Of a stretch of 64,000 nucleotides of DNA, positions 26,106-38,800 are shown piece by piece. Below the pieces are notes generated by a model. That model had not been told where the DNA came from. It saw only the letters and a program-made list of their open reading frames with translations, and did not search any database. Made by a program: the position numbers and the translations under genes. Positions within the stretch are counted from its first letter, which is position 1. Each line of letters begins with the position of its first letter. Source of the stretch: Hepsetus odoe (Eukaryota; Chordata; Actinopteri; Characiformes; Hepsetidae). The stretch spans positions 18,698,352-18,762,351 of the forward strand of contig CM029367.1 of the NCBI GenBank assembly GCA_017165825.1. The letters are read 5' to 3'.

Positions 26106-26763
26106 ATCCATTTCATTCACCTCTTTGTTTGTTTGTTTGTTTTTACCATTTGGGTTCTTTTAAAGGGTTTGGGGAAATAATTAAGCTACACTTTATGGAA
26201 GCCAATGATTTCTGTGCTCATATATGGTTAAGACGTAGAACAACGCATGGTTTTTATTTGACCACCCAGTTTTTCAAGTGAGCAAAAATATTGGACCATG
26301 AAAAGCTGACTAGTGTTTGTTGTTGCACTTGACTGTTAGATTATTTCATTTTACCACCAAATACTGAGCATTGTTTACTGTAATAATAATAATTTAACTT
26401 GTGAGCAAAAGTGTTTTAAACAATACAGAGGAGACCAGTTTTCAAAACAAAACAGTGGTGTTATGGCTAAGAGGTGAGCATTTCCTAAAGTGGAGGTAAT
26501 TCACATCATATCTCCTCTCATGACAAAGATCTCTGCTCTCATCTCATGACCCTGTACATGTCACGGGAAATCTTTGAGACAAGTGAAAAGAACACGGACA
26601 AGATTCATGAGGATGAGCTTGAAACTGAGGGTTGCTTCGCATGAGTTTCACTACACAAACACAGCAAACGCAAATAAAGCAAGCGCTTGTAATGTAATCC
26701 AAGTAACAGCACACATCTCGACCAAGGTTAGAGGTCAAAGAGATGAGGAGAAAAGAGATAGAA

Positions 26764-26815
<52 letters not shown>

Positions 26816-29800
26816 TGATGGACAGAGAGGGAGAAAGGAGAGAGTGAAAGGACAGAGGGGGAGAGAAGGACAGAGGGGGAGTGAAGGAGATGGGAGGGAG
26901 AGAAAGAGAGAGTAAGATTGATAAGGAAGATGGGTATCTAACTTGTGGTCTCTGTATGCACACATCCCTTACAAATTCAAAGCAGCAGGTAAAGTGGGTA
27001 GATAAGGGTTTTATTATCATAAGAAAAATTATTCCAGTTTGTGTTTCAAATGCACTGCAGCAGGCCGAGCACTACATGAACATGTGATTTGTTATGTGCT
27101 GTTTGTCTTTTGTCTTATTTTCTCAGATCTCTAGGCACAATCTAAGAGCTTGTCTCGCTCACTCCATTTTCCTTTCACATAAAGAAGCTTTACCATGACA
27201 GATTGTTATTGCAACAGAGCCCTGACCCACCTCATAGGGCACTGCAAGGGGAAATGAAATTGCTAGAGAAAGAAAGAAGCACAGGCCCATAAGCCTCTGC
27301 AGACGAACACTGAAACACTCTGGAGCTGTATGGGTCAAAGTTTTGTTTTAACACTGATGCTGAGTGCCAGAGCAGATCTGAATATAATCTGTTGATGCCC
27401 CATTCATCTATTGTATTGTGACACCACAAGCAATTGGCAGATATGGTTTGTGTTGCACACTGTGGGTTTTTGTTTTTTTAATCACAATAATACTTTTAAA
27501 GGAGGGAAGTGTACATGTATGCCATATGAAAAAATAACAATATCATAATATTTCATGGCATTTACTAGAACATGCATGCAAACCCAGGCGCATACACTAG
27601 CTGTGTGATTTCTAGGACTAATTCGTGCAGACATTGCTGACATAGTAACCCACATCCCTAGCTGCAATGTTGTTTGCCAAGCACCCCCTCCTTCTGTGAT
27701 GGTCTGTAAGACAGCAAAGTGATACTGGCACATTCTCCAGGCTGAGTAGAATATTGTTTATGATTTTTCTCAGAGTTTGTTTCAGCACACAGCTGGAGTA
27801 ATCACCCAGTTATATTACAACTGAAGAAGCATCTTATATTATGTCTATATATTGTTCAGAAGACTGAATTAATACTTCTTCACATTCACACAGTATGTCT
27901 GCACAATATATGTGTGTTCAGGGTGCAGAACGCTTATACATAGACACATATTTTAGTTCAGGTCTTTTTTCTTGAAAAAGGAACCGTACAAACGTATTTG
28001 TTTTACTTTTTATATCTCGGCCCTGAACCATTGTGTAAATGTGTTTCAGAATTTCAGAATTGCTGTGTTTGTGTGTGTGAAGTCAGTGTGTGTGAAGTCA
28101 GATCAGTCAACTGTCCACTAACACATTTTGAACTTATTCAAACACATTTATAATATGCCTTCATATTGTGCAGTCCCAACATCCAGATGTTTAAACATTC
28201 TCTGAGTGCTTATGGGTTGATCTCCCTTAGAGCATATCCGTGGAAGTTTCACATCCTAATTTGAGTTAGCTCTGGGTGGAAATGAAGCCCACAGAGACAC
28301 ACACCCCCTAGGCCTTCAGGCCTCCTTTGGCCCACGCTGAAGGCCGGCTCCTGCCTTTGAGGCCTTGCTATTCTCTGATCTGTCTTTCTGAATTCTGTTC
28401 CATGACCAAAATCTTTTCAAGGGTCCTTTAAAAGAGCTACCCCATGATTGGAGGAAGCACAATCTGAAGTGAAGTGCGTTGCCCACAAGCATGCCTGACT
28501 CCTGGCTGCTGTGAAAGTGTGACCCTCCAGTGGTGACCTGAGGGCAGCAAGCCAGCCAGGGAGCTTACTGCAATGAGAAAGTGAGCCTAAACTTCCTGGC
28601 ATAATAAAAAATTGCTTTTCTGCTCCTTATCCAGGATCAGGGAACTTGTTTTAGTATCAGGTCGCATTTGAGCAAATTATTATTTGAATGCAAGTCTGGA
28701 TTTCAGTCATTTATTAATGAAGCCTGTTTGAAGTCTTTTCAAATAGGCCAACAGAAACCTTTACAATGACATTTCAAGATAATTCAAAATGTGAGAAAAA
28801 CATGCATTTTAGCATGTTAAGTTCTACAGTACTGTTTGTTTGCCTCTAAAAAGTTATTTACATTGACCACATTGAATCCGGGCTGCGCTCTCAGTTATGA
28901 GTAGGATTACAGAGTTTTAGCTATTGAGGGCTGTTTGCTAACAAAGTGCACAAAGCATAGCTGTATCACCTGATGTGGTTGAGACTTGTTGACCAAAAGT
29001 GTCAGGTTCAGTTCATTCTAAATCACTTGTTATGTCACCATCTTCCAGGTCTGTTCTCAGCAATTCATTTATTATTAACCAACACTGGTGTGAAAAACTG
29101 CTTTATACTGTATTGCAAGACACCATACTGAAATGAAAGTTAAATTATTAAGTTAAATTAAGTTAAATTAAAAGTTCTTTAATGAAAACAAACAAACAAA
29201 CAAAAAAACACAGGTTCTTTCTTATTCTGGACAAATTATTATTGGTCTGGACAAAACCTTTAATCATAATAAAGCCCTTACTAAATTTTCTTCACACTAA
29301 TTATTTACACATCACACTTCAGACATCTCTCTCACAAAAAAGGAACTTTGGAGTAGAATTATATTCTGAAAGGTTCTTTAGAGAGCCAGGTGTGGTCCTT
29401 CAAACAGCCTTCCTTTAAATGTTTCCTTCATAGGCATAGGTCACCTTGAAAATGGTTTCTGTTTAATTTATCGGAGACTTCTATACTGATTTCTAGGATG
29501 TGTTTCAGACTGCCTTTTTGTGGCTTTTTATCAGCACTGTGCAAAAACCTTACAAGTGGACAAAAATGTTTCATTTAAAACCTTTACACCCAAATATTCC
29601 CATGAAACACACGGTATGAACTACATACTCCTACAAATTGAACACATCCTGTTATACTCTGCTAGTTCAGTTTGCTGTCCTCTTTGAAATTTTAGGTAAA
29701 TAGTTGCATATTTTGTGTATATTTTTGTGTTTGTAAATGAACAGATCTTATGCAAAGTAAGAGTCAAAAGTCAGATGTGTTCTTAAATCATCTTTATCAG

Positions 29801-30042
29801 TACAGTTAATTAGGGAAATGATCCTTTAAAAAAAGTGAAAAATGAAACACTTGGTTAGCATCAGTGGCAACTTTATTTGACAGCTAAAAAAGTTACTGAC
29901 ATCCATGTAATGACATACATGTAAATGTATTCCAAGTCATTTTGATCCATTTATTGGAAATTCATAAATGTTACAAACACGAATGAAAGTTGCTACTTCC
30001 ATATTAGTATTAGTATTAGACTAGTGAAATAAAGAAATGGAA
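26106..30042. other. non-coding intergenic DNA
   Basis: No gene is seen. It contains the GA microsatellite at 26768, a small TTAAA tandem at 29141-29170 and a CAAA run at 29185-29207. The remainder is unique-looking AT-rich DNA. Confidence 0.55.
26768..26812 (+). repeat. (GA)n microsatellite
   Basis: A pure GA run followed to about 26915 by imperfect purine-rich GAGAG/GGACAGAG repeats. Long open frames here are low-complexity artefacts. Confidence 0.97.
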
Positions 30043-30098
30043 ATGGATGATCCATTGTAGTGACCCCAAAATGGGAGTGGCCGAAAGAAGATTAGACT
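30043..30098 (+). repeat. RTE LINE 3' terminal scrap
   Basis: GGATGATCCATTGTAGTGAC followed by GTGGCCGAAAGAAGA is the forward version of the 3' end seen reversed at 4280 and 32070. Confidence 0.55.
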
Positions 30099-30924
30099 AT
30101 AAAAATACAAATAAAAAAGGAATTTTTGCCATTTTCAGAAGATTACAGATACTTGATATTGTTGATCATTTCTCTTGATTGGTATTCAGTATGAATCCAT
30201 CTCCCACAAAATACACTTGCAATATTTAATAAGAAATGTTTGATCATCACAGTAGAGCTGCTTCTATTTGCCCTTACTTTTGTTTGATGGTTTCGAGGTG
30301 GCACTGTAGCGGGACATTTAAAACATGTCAGTCTTTCAGCCAAAAAAAAAAACTCAAAATTGCATAACAATGCTCAACAATGCCCAAATAAATTAATATT
30401 ATTCCCCGTCTTAAACAGGAGAAGCTTGTTCTGTAAACACATTTGCATTGTATACTGTGAGAACATCAGTGTCAACATTGTGTACAAGAATAAATTTACA
30501 CTGAGAGGAAATAAACAATTTGTACTTTTGTCGGGCCCTGTAGATTTTCTCCATTCTTCAGGGTTTCCTTTCATGGCTTATCAAGAATTTACACAGCATA
30601 TCTGGGCAGTGGGCCACCTTTCCAGCCTTTATTATGATCACCCAAACAATTCATTTAGCTGGCTTAAAGTGCTCTTTCAGAACTGCTTAAGCAAATATCT
30701 AAGTGCCACTTCATTAGGTTCTTCTTAAATCATTTCTTAGGAACTTGTTCAAATTTGCACAAATAAAGTTTGGGTGTAGAGAAGGCATTCAAATGAATAT
30801 TAAGACTGGGTAACTAACAATAAGATGTACATACTCTTACAAAATTCACCAAAGTGAACCCTGACAACTGATGAGTTAAACATAGGATTAATAAAAACAT
30901 AATATTAGTTAGAACACATTTGTT

Positions 30925-31200
30925 AGTGCATATGCCCAAGGTTGTTGTGAGATAATCGAGAAAGAAGAATTCTAGGGTAATGAATAGTTTTAACAGGGGA
31001 GAGACAGTGGTGAATGGTGCAGACTTTATTGGGCATGTTGGTGAAGAGAACAAAGGAGATGAGGACGTAGTGGGAAGGTACAGTATGGTGTCAAGGAAAA
31101 ATGGCTTTAGCTCATACAAATATTATAGGAAGAGGGTGGAGCACAGGGAGATAAATAAGAGTGGTGGCTGATATACGCAGGTGAATTATATCCAGGTTAC
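30925..31200 (+). mobile_element. RTE-type LINE, endonuclease-domain fragment
   Basis: The + frame at 30980-31170 reads GETVVNGADFIGHVGEENKG followed by DEDVVGRY and, after a gap, EHREINKSGG. This is the DFNGHVG...EHRVTYKSGG part of an apurinic-type endonuclease domain from RTE-like LINEs. A stop at about 31168 interrupts it. No reverse transcriptase follows. Confidence 0.75.
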
Positions 31201-31239
31201 ATATTATATCTATGCTGGAGGGTCAATCTGAAACTCTTG

Positions 31240-31470
31240 TATCTACTTTAACTGTCTAACTCCCTGATGACTTTATTATCTAATACAAAACAAAACGGAA
31301 AAGGCAAACTCCAAACAAAGGACGGACAATATGGGGTCGGCATGGTAGCCCTTAAATACCTGGTTGCTTGGGTGTGACTGATTGTACTGATTGTCAGTGC
31401 TGATTGGTAGTGAGGATTTCCCGGTAATCCGGAGAACGAGACCGTGGCCATGGTCGGCGCCCCGTGACAG
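31240..31470. repeat. unclassified GC-shifted segment, possibly a repeat
   Basis: It begins in an A-rich part (AAACAAAACGGAAAAGGC) and ends GGTCGGCGCCCCGTGACAG, with CpG content unlike its neighbours. It may be a transposon fragment, but I cannot name the family. Confidence 0.3.
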
Positions 31471-32069
31471 AATGATAACTTTTATCAATGATAGAAGTGT
31501 TAACCCCAGTTCTGGAGGCTTGGTGGGAAATGAACAGATGATATAATCAAGTGTTTTTGAGGAACATCATGAAACTGCAAATGTCATTTGTGCTTCAGGA
31601 CCAGAGTCATACACCCTTGACCAGAAACTTTTTAAACATTTTTTTCAATGCACTGTGACATAGCACAGTACAGGTGAAAAGGAATCACACTAAATCTCCT
31701 TTCACACAGACTTTCTTATAGACATTGCAAATGCCTGATGGTCTGACAATAAACTCATTTAAATATTTACACTGATAACGTTCCTGTTTCTCTCCTCTCA
31801 ATAAGACTCATTTATAACCGCTGTCTCTGTTATTGATTTTTCAAGGGGCAAAGGTTGAGGACACTTTTTTTCAGCTAGACTTTGACACAATCTGGGCAGC
31901 ACAAAGTGTTTTCATGCAAGAGGAAGAGTGACTAGAGCAGAGCCTCAGAGACCACTGCTGGCTAGCATCATTTTCTTCCACTGAGCGCAGCATGAGGAGG
32001 GGTTATTCACATTTAATTAACTTTTTTGACAATGAACTACAGAGGCATACATCACTACATACTTCTTCT

Positions 32070-33990
32070 TCTTCTGCTTTTGGCTGCTCCCACTGAGGGG
32101 TAACCACATAGGATCATCGGTTTCCATTTCTTCCTGCCCTCTGCATCTTCCTTATTCAAAATGACCACCTGCATGTCGTTGCTCACTACAACCATAAACC
32201 TTCTCTTTGGTCTTTCTCTTTTTTTCCCTTTCCAGGCAGCTCCATCCTCAGCATCCTTCTCCCAATATAATTATTACATCCCAATATAATATAATAAAAC
32301 ACAAAGCTATCTAGCTCTAACTTTGTTTCAAAATGTCCAAACTCAACTGTTCCTTTAATATATTATTTTCTAATTCTTTCCATCCTTGTCAGTCCCAGTG
32401 AAAATCTTAGCATTTTTAACTCTGCCACCCCAAGCTCCGCCTCCTGTCTTTTTATCAGCACCACCGTCTCCAGTCCATATAGCATAGCTATACTTACTGC
32501 TGTCCTGCAAACCTAATTAAAATCCTTTACCTTTGTCAGCTTCCTGCATCCTAACCACGCTACTTTCATTCCTTGCATTCACACTCATGAATTCTGTATT
32601 TGTCCTACTCATTTTCATTCCACTCCTCTCTAGAGCAGATCTCCATCTCTCCAGGTTCTCCTCAAGCTGCTCACTACTCTCACTGCAGATCACAATATCA
32701 TCAGCAAACATCATCGTTCACAGGGACTTCTGTCTAACCTTGTCCGTCAACTGGTCCATTACTACTGCAAACAAGAATGGGCTCAACCCTGATCCTTTAT
32801 GTAATCCAACCTCTACTCTAAATGCATTAGTCACTACTCTAGACCTAACCACTGTCACAATGCCATCATATCCTGCACTACTCTCATCTACTTCTCTGCA
32901 GCTCCTAACTTTCTCATACAAATCCACAGCTCCTCTCTAGGCACGCTGTCACATGCTATAAACAAGTCCACAAAGACACAATGAAACTCCTTCTGATCTT
33001 CTCTATACTCCTCCATCAACACCCTCAGATCAAACATTGAATCTGTAGTGCTCTTTCCCTGTATGAAACCATACTGCTGCCCGCTAACATTAACTCTTTT
33101 CTTAACCTAGCTTCCACTACTCTTTCCCATAACTTCATGCTGTGGCTGATTAAGTTTTCCCTCTATAGTTACTACAACTTTGTGCATAACCCTTGTTCTT
33201 AAAAATCGGTACCAGTACACTTCTCCTCCACTCCTCAGGCATCCTCTCATTTTTCAAGATTGTGTTAAACAATCTGTATAGAAAATCAACTGCCATCTCT
33301 CCTAAACACCTCCATGCTTCCGGAGGTATATTATCTGGAGCAACAGCCTTTCCATTCTTCATCCTCTTTATCACTCCCTTACTTCTAACTTGCTGCACTT
33401 CCTGGTTCACTATCCTCACATCATGCAATCTTCGCTGTCTCTCTCATTCTCTTCATTCATCAGCCACTCAAAGTACACTTTCCATCTGCTGAACACGCTC
33501 TGCTCATTTGTGAGTATGTTTCCAATTCTATCCTTGATCACCCTAACTTGCTGCACATCTTTCCCAGCTCTGTCTCTCTGTCTAGCTAATCAGTACAGGT
33601 CCTTCTTTCCTTTCTTATTATCCAACCTCTCAAACAAAACACCTTATCTTTAGCCTTCGCCACTGCTTTCTTTGCCCTGAACTTCATGTCCTTGTACTCC
33701 TGTCTACCTTCTTCCATTTCTTTTTTGCTTGCCTCTATTTGTGTATACATTCCTGAACTTCTGGGTTCCACCAAAAGGTTTCCTTATCCCCCCTTTTCTT
33801 TCCAGATGTCATATCAAGTACGTTTCTAATGGTCTTACTTACTACTTTTGCAGTGGTTGTCCAGCAATTTGGTTATTCTTCACTACTTCCCATTGCCTGT
33901 GTTAACTCTAACCACACTAACCACATTCATTATCACCTTCAATGTCCTGCTTGGAACTCTATCTGTCCTTCCTGATGTAACCCCCCATTT
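32070..33990 (-). mobile_element. RTE-type LINE, 5'-truncated, with decayed reverse transcriptase
   Basis: Minus-strand frames in order: a connector region at 33774-33586 (RQEYKDMKFRAKKAVAKAKD); RT fingers at 33428-33150 (NGKAVAPDNIPPEAWRCLG, EEWRRSVLVPIFKNKG, then the NYRG motif); RT middle at 32927-32718 (GLHKGSGLSPFLFAVVMD); and the catalytic MMFADDIVICSESSEQLEEN at 32714-32650. Frameshifts separate these pieces. The endonuclease and 5' end are missing, and the element ends in an (AGA)n tail at about 32070. Confidence 0.88.
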
Positions 33991-34790
33991 ATCTGGACCT
34001 GTGTAACAAAATACACTGGCTTGTGCATCCCTAGTGGTTATGCCCTATTTTTTCCTACTAATGAAAATGCAGACTGTAACTGTTGAATTATAAATAATTT
34101 ATGCAATGAATGCAACTTTAAAAAAAAAAAAAAGGAGGCATAAATCATCCCTACCTTATGTCAGATCATCTCAATATCATGAAACAAATGTTAAACAGAG
34201 CCACCACATATTTTTGATCATTTATATTTATGTCAACGAGAATATACCATCTTTTCATCTTATCAACCAATTGAAATGCTCCAAAATTACTTCAAATTTA
34301 CTCTAAAACCCTTTATTCTGACTGACAAGAGCATTTTTGCCTTCTGTAAGTTTATGGTTTTGGTAATACTTGTTGTTGTTTTTTGAACAGTAATGATAAT
34401 TTACAATGCTACACATTATGATACAGAATAAAAATCAGTGCTTAAAATGATGCTGGTGTGGTGTGAGGTCTATGAATAAGACCAATAAGATATTGAAACC
34501 TGTTAAAGGTTAGTTGGACTGAGTTGCAGTATGCCAGTGAGACCCCCTGCTGCCCAGTGCTTACAGACTAAAGGCAGGGCCCCAGTGTGTGTGACGGCAG
34601 CTGATAGAATACGACAGAGAAAAAGCCTGACTCTATTCACATCCAGTCTGTGCATTAGCATATCTCAAACAGCGTGGCCAAACATCCTGACCACCTGTAG
34701 ATGTGCATAAGTGTGTGAATAAGTGTGTGTATGTGTGGGTGCATGCTTACGAGTGTGTGTCTAAAAGCAATGTGCTGAGCACACTCCTCA
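33991..34790. other. non-coding DNA upstream of sfrp5
   Basis: AT-rich to 34430, with an A run at 34120-34132, then moderately GC-rich. It probably includes sfrp5 upstream regulatory DNA, but no specific site can be called. Confidence 0.45.
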
Positions 34791-34813
34791 CACACACACA
34801 CACACACACACAC
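34791..34813 (+). repeat. short (CA)n microsatellite
   Basis: A CA run upstream of the sfrp5 promoter region, preceded from 34715 by imperfect TGTG-rich DNA. Confidence 0.95.
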
Positions 34814-34859
34814 TGTGCTGCAGGCCAGGCTATGTGACTGCTTGTAGGAGTGTCTGGAT

Positions 34860-35318
34860 TGGGGGGATTGCCAGTGTAGCTCAGGGTGCCGCCCACCGTG
34901 CAGTAGTTGGCCATGGTTCGGGGGAGGTGGGACTTGAGAAGACAGGAGAAGCCTGAGGGAGGTGGAGTGGACTTGCAGCTTTGCTAGGGGGCTGTCGGCT
35001 GGTAAGGCCAGTAATCCACTCCTCCGTATATTTTAAGTGCACCTCAGTTAGACCAGAAAAGAGCACAGCAGCTACAGCTTCAAAAGCTACCTGAAGCACT
35101 GAAGGTCAGGAGCCTCCTAAGAGTAACAGGACAGTGCTGAATAAGAAGCAAAGGGGAGCATTCTGCAAGACAATTAACCACTTTCCACTGCTTTTTTCAC
35201 CTATTCCTATTCCTATTTTATATATCCAGAAGAAAAGGACTACTTTTTGTTTGTTTGTTTGTTTCATTTTATTTTTTTTTCAAATAATTTTCCTGACATA
35301 CAGCAGAACTTCAGGAGC
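34860..35318 (+). promoter_or_regulatory. sfrp5: sfrp5 proximal promoter and 5' UTR
   Basis: The base composition changes to GC-richer DNA at 34860-35000, in contrast to the AT-rich surroundings. A TATA-like TATATTTTAAG at about 35026 would place transcription initiation near 35055, within a purine-rich stretch typical of a 5' UTR. A second TATA-like TTTTATATATC lies at about 35216. Neither start can be proven without transcript data. A CA microsatellite (34791-34813) marks the upstream edge. Confidence 0.4.
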
Positions 35319-35847
35319 ATGTCTGGACAGAAGAAACATGTCTATATGGCCAGGTTGACATTGGCACTAGGACTTTTCTTCATCAGCCTAGGAACCTCAG
35401 CTGAGGAGTATGACTATTACAGCTGGCAGTCTGACAACTTCCAAAACGGGCGCTTCTATGCCAAGCAGCCTCAGTGTGTGGACATTCCAGCTGATCTGCG
35501 CCTCTGCTACACAGTGGGGTACAAAAAGATGCGGTTGCCCAACCTGCTGGACCACGAAACCATGCCTGAGGTGATGCAGCAGGCGGGCAGCTGGGTGCCC
35601 CTGCTGGCCAAGCGCTGCCATGCCGATACACAGGTGTTCCTCTGCTCTCTGTTTGCTCCAGTCTGCCTGGACCGGCCCATTTATCCTTGCCGCTCTCTGT
35701 GTGAGGCCGTCAGGGACAGCTGTGCTCCTGTCATGGAGACCTATGGTTTTCCCTGGCCAGAGATGCTCCAGTGCGACAAGTTTCCCATCGATAATGACCT
35801 CTGCATCCCCATGCAGTTCTCTGGGAATCATGCCACTCAGGCCCCAG
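35319..35847 (+). CDS. sfrp5: sfrp5 coding exon 1: signal peptide and frizzled domain
   Basis: This exon encodes residues 1-176 plus the first base of codon 177. The ATG at 35319 has A at -3. An in-frame ATG at 35346 (Met10) has weaker context (T at -3) and would still leave the hydrophobic core LTLALGLFFISLG, so either start could be used. Signal cleavage is predicted after Ala28, giving a mature start at EEYDYY. The open frame extends upstream to 35247 without an ATG, so that stretch is taken as 5' UTR. The frizzled domain spans about residues 48-167 with all ten cysteines. It is followed by a short linker and the donor CCCCAG|GTATGA. Confidence 0.95.
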
Positions 35848-38800
35848 GTATGAGCTGGAAGTCTATAGTTTTGAGTTTTGAGTGTTGTATAATTTTGTCA
35901 ATAACAAGCAAATCATGAACTATTCTCTGTAACATAAATGTATAACCTTTTAACCTTATCAGCATAATCAGACAACATATGCTAATAATTTATTTTGCAT
36001 AATGTTCTATAATTTTCCATTTCAGTTTTTGAATTTGGGTTTTATATAACATGCTGCAGTGAGCTGGAAGAAGCATGAGGGACTATACAAGATATGCCTG
36101 CTAAAAAAGAAAAAATTCCAGAAAAGGAGTTATTCAGCAAAATAAATGACTAGACAAAGATTGCATTAAAAATGCCCAATTCCAGTCTTGGAAAAAATCC
36201 AAATAGAGTCCCAGAATTGACTTTGTCCAATTAAATGATCTGTCCAGTGAATGGCAAAAAAAAAAAAAATCTAAACTAACCAACCAGAAAATGCAATTAT
36301 GCATAACTGCCATGCCGCTTTAAAAGACACTGACAATGACTGTGGGTAAATCAAAACCATTAATCAGCAAGTCTTATGATTCTGTAATTAAGTTTAGGAA
36401 TATTTTAAAGTTAATTATCAAACTTTCTCAGAAGCGATGCATGAAAATGCCATTCATTTTTTCTATTATCTAAAAAAATGTCAATTGAATATTTTTTCAG
36501 AGTAATATCGCAAAAGTAAAATGGTCACATTAGCTTTCATGGCCAAAAATGGCCAAAAGAAATTTTCTTTCCTACATTGTATCTTTGTGAGCCATGAATG
36601 TCTTGAGAAAGTGAAGTAAGTGAATTCACTGTATACCTAACAAGACAATAAGTACTTTGAGCTTTTACTATCTGAAAGCGAAATCTCATTTGGAATGTGA
36701 AGGGGCAATTCCTGTTGTGTCTGGCCTTTCTCTTCTTTTGTTTAATCTGGCAGTTAGGTAGCCAATTAGACAGCGAGCCAATTACTGAAGATCACTAATT
36801 TGTCTGGATGGCTGTACATTAGTTAGTGTCATTAAAGACCTAGATACGATGAATGGAGAAAGGAGCTAAAAGAAAAAGAAGAAAAAGGAAAATGGAACGG
36901 AAAGGAACAGAAATCTGAAAGCACATAACACATAATGGAGGTTTTGAGAAGTGTGCTTTTCTTGGGCCGATATGTGCAGAGAAGATAAAGAAAATATGAA
37001 ATAATGAAAGACATGCATGGTGCATTCTTTTCTTTTACTGAGCATGAAGCATTCGCTTTCCTTTAAGAGATGCATAATGATAAGCATTCACAATACTGAA
37101 TTCTAAACATCAAAGACACTCCATTAAAAAAGCTAGCTCTGTTTTGTGTCCACAAAACTGAAAGGAAAGAGTAACTTTAAAATCTAATGCATGGTTGTAT
37201 AATAATGAGGAGTTATATTCTTTGTTCTGCATTTCATATTTACAGCAATAATGCTTTCCATTTAGTTCCACTGATTTAAAAGACTGTCTGTAACAAAATA
37301 CAAAACATTAACAGATGCAATGTTATCCTCCAGATTGTCTCAGATCTGGGCAGACTGAGCTCATATATAGTCTGCGGACATTCATTTTACTTTTAAGAAG
37401 CTAACTGAACACTACTGGATTTACAGTACACATGATTACTTCACTAAGGAGTGGCTATTATTCACAAATCTGGGCAAAGAAGTTGAAATGAATGTATGTG
37501 CACTGGCTGACAAAAGAAAGGAACGTGTAACACATGTTTTCCCTGATTCTCTCAATTTATCTGCCTTTATATTATATCATATAGTTACTTTATGGATTAT
37601 GACATGCATTCACCGTTTACACCATTTTCTGAAACAATATACCAGGTTTCTGCTGCAGCAGTATTTTTTGCTTAAAAGATGTGCTGAATTCCCTTAGAGA
37701 CTGACCACTTAAACATAATCGTGAGGGTTCCAGTGTCAGTCAATGCCTTCTTAGCAAACTTAATGCCATGAGGCCCAGTTCACACTGTAGCCATTCTACA
37801 ATTACACAATAATGCATAGTTTGAGTGTTTGTGTGGAAACTAACAGAACAGAGTAAAATTCACTTTCCACCTCACAGCTGGAGAGCAGCCAAAGGATCGC
37901 ATCAACGTCAGTTTTGGTAAGAGTGTTCAATGATCTGAACCAGCAGTCTACAGATAGCATGGCAACACAAACACACTTGACATGGGCTGGCCTAGACTTT
38001 TACCAGGAGGTTAGAGAAGAGCACAGCTCCAGCTTGCATGGAAAAGCAGCCTGAAGAAAGAACAGGGTTTTTTTTCTCTTCTCTGTGCTCTAAGGTGAGG
38101 TCCAGGGAGACCGATTCACAGCCGGGATCCTTGTTCCTGAGTTGGTATCTAGAGACTGCCATGGCTAAATGATGGATACATGCTGGTAAATGACATTTGT
38201 ACAGTGGAGGAGCAAAGTGAGGGGCTTTCTTCAGTCATTAATTACTCTAACAGAGGGACATTTTTCAAAAGTGAGGCAAGCAACTTGTTCTCTCAAATCT
38301 AAAGCCAAACTGAATGACTAACAAAAGTGACCCACTGTTAAAGCACTGAGTCATCAGTTTACCGCTGACTGAAAAACTGATTTATTATTTCTTTCTTTCT
38401 TTTTTCAGCAGTATTAACAGAGAGGAGTGTGAAGAATATATGCCATCGTTGCAGGAACAAAAACTTGTAGCTCCATTTTCTTTTTGTGCTTTTCGTTCTT
38501 CACACACTTATCTGTACATGGTGACATTTTAAATGATAAATATGGCAATAGTAAAATGTCCTGATTTAATTGCATAAAATCAATTAATTACATTAATTAA
38601 AAATGACAAAATGTGTAGTCCTTCACCTGTAAGCTAGCTATTTTGGAGATAGGATTTTGTAATGACATAAAAAATACATAGACCTTTAAAAGAAAAGTTT
38701 CAATAGTTCTTGGTTTCAACATACAGTGCAACATTCAGTTTTCATTTCTACTAATAAAAAAAAAGTTTACATCACACTCACATAGCTTATTCACAAAAAT

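Noticed and set aside
26544..27020. A 158-residue minus-strand frame rich in Ser and Leu
   Set aside because: It is the translation of the GA microsatellite and adjoining purine tract.
35247..35318. Upstream extension of the sfrp5 frame
   Set aside because: The frame is open but begins at a TTG in a T-rich stretch. The first ATG is 35319, and the signal peptide fits that start.
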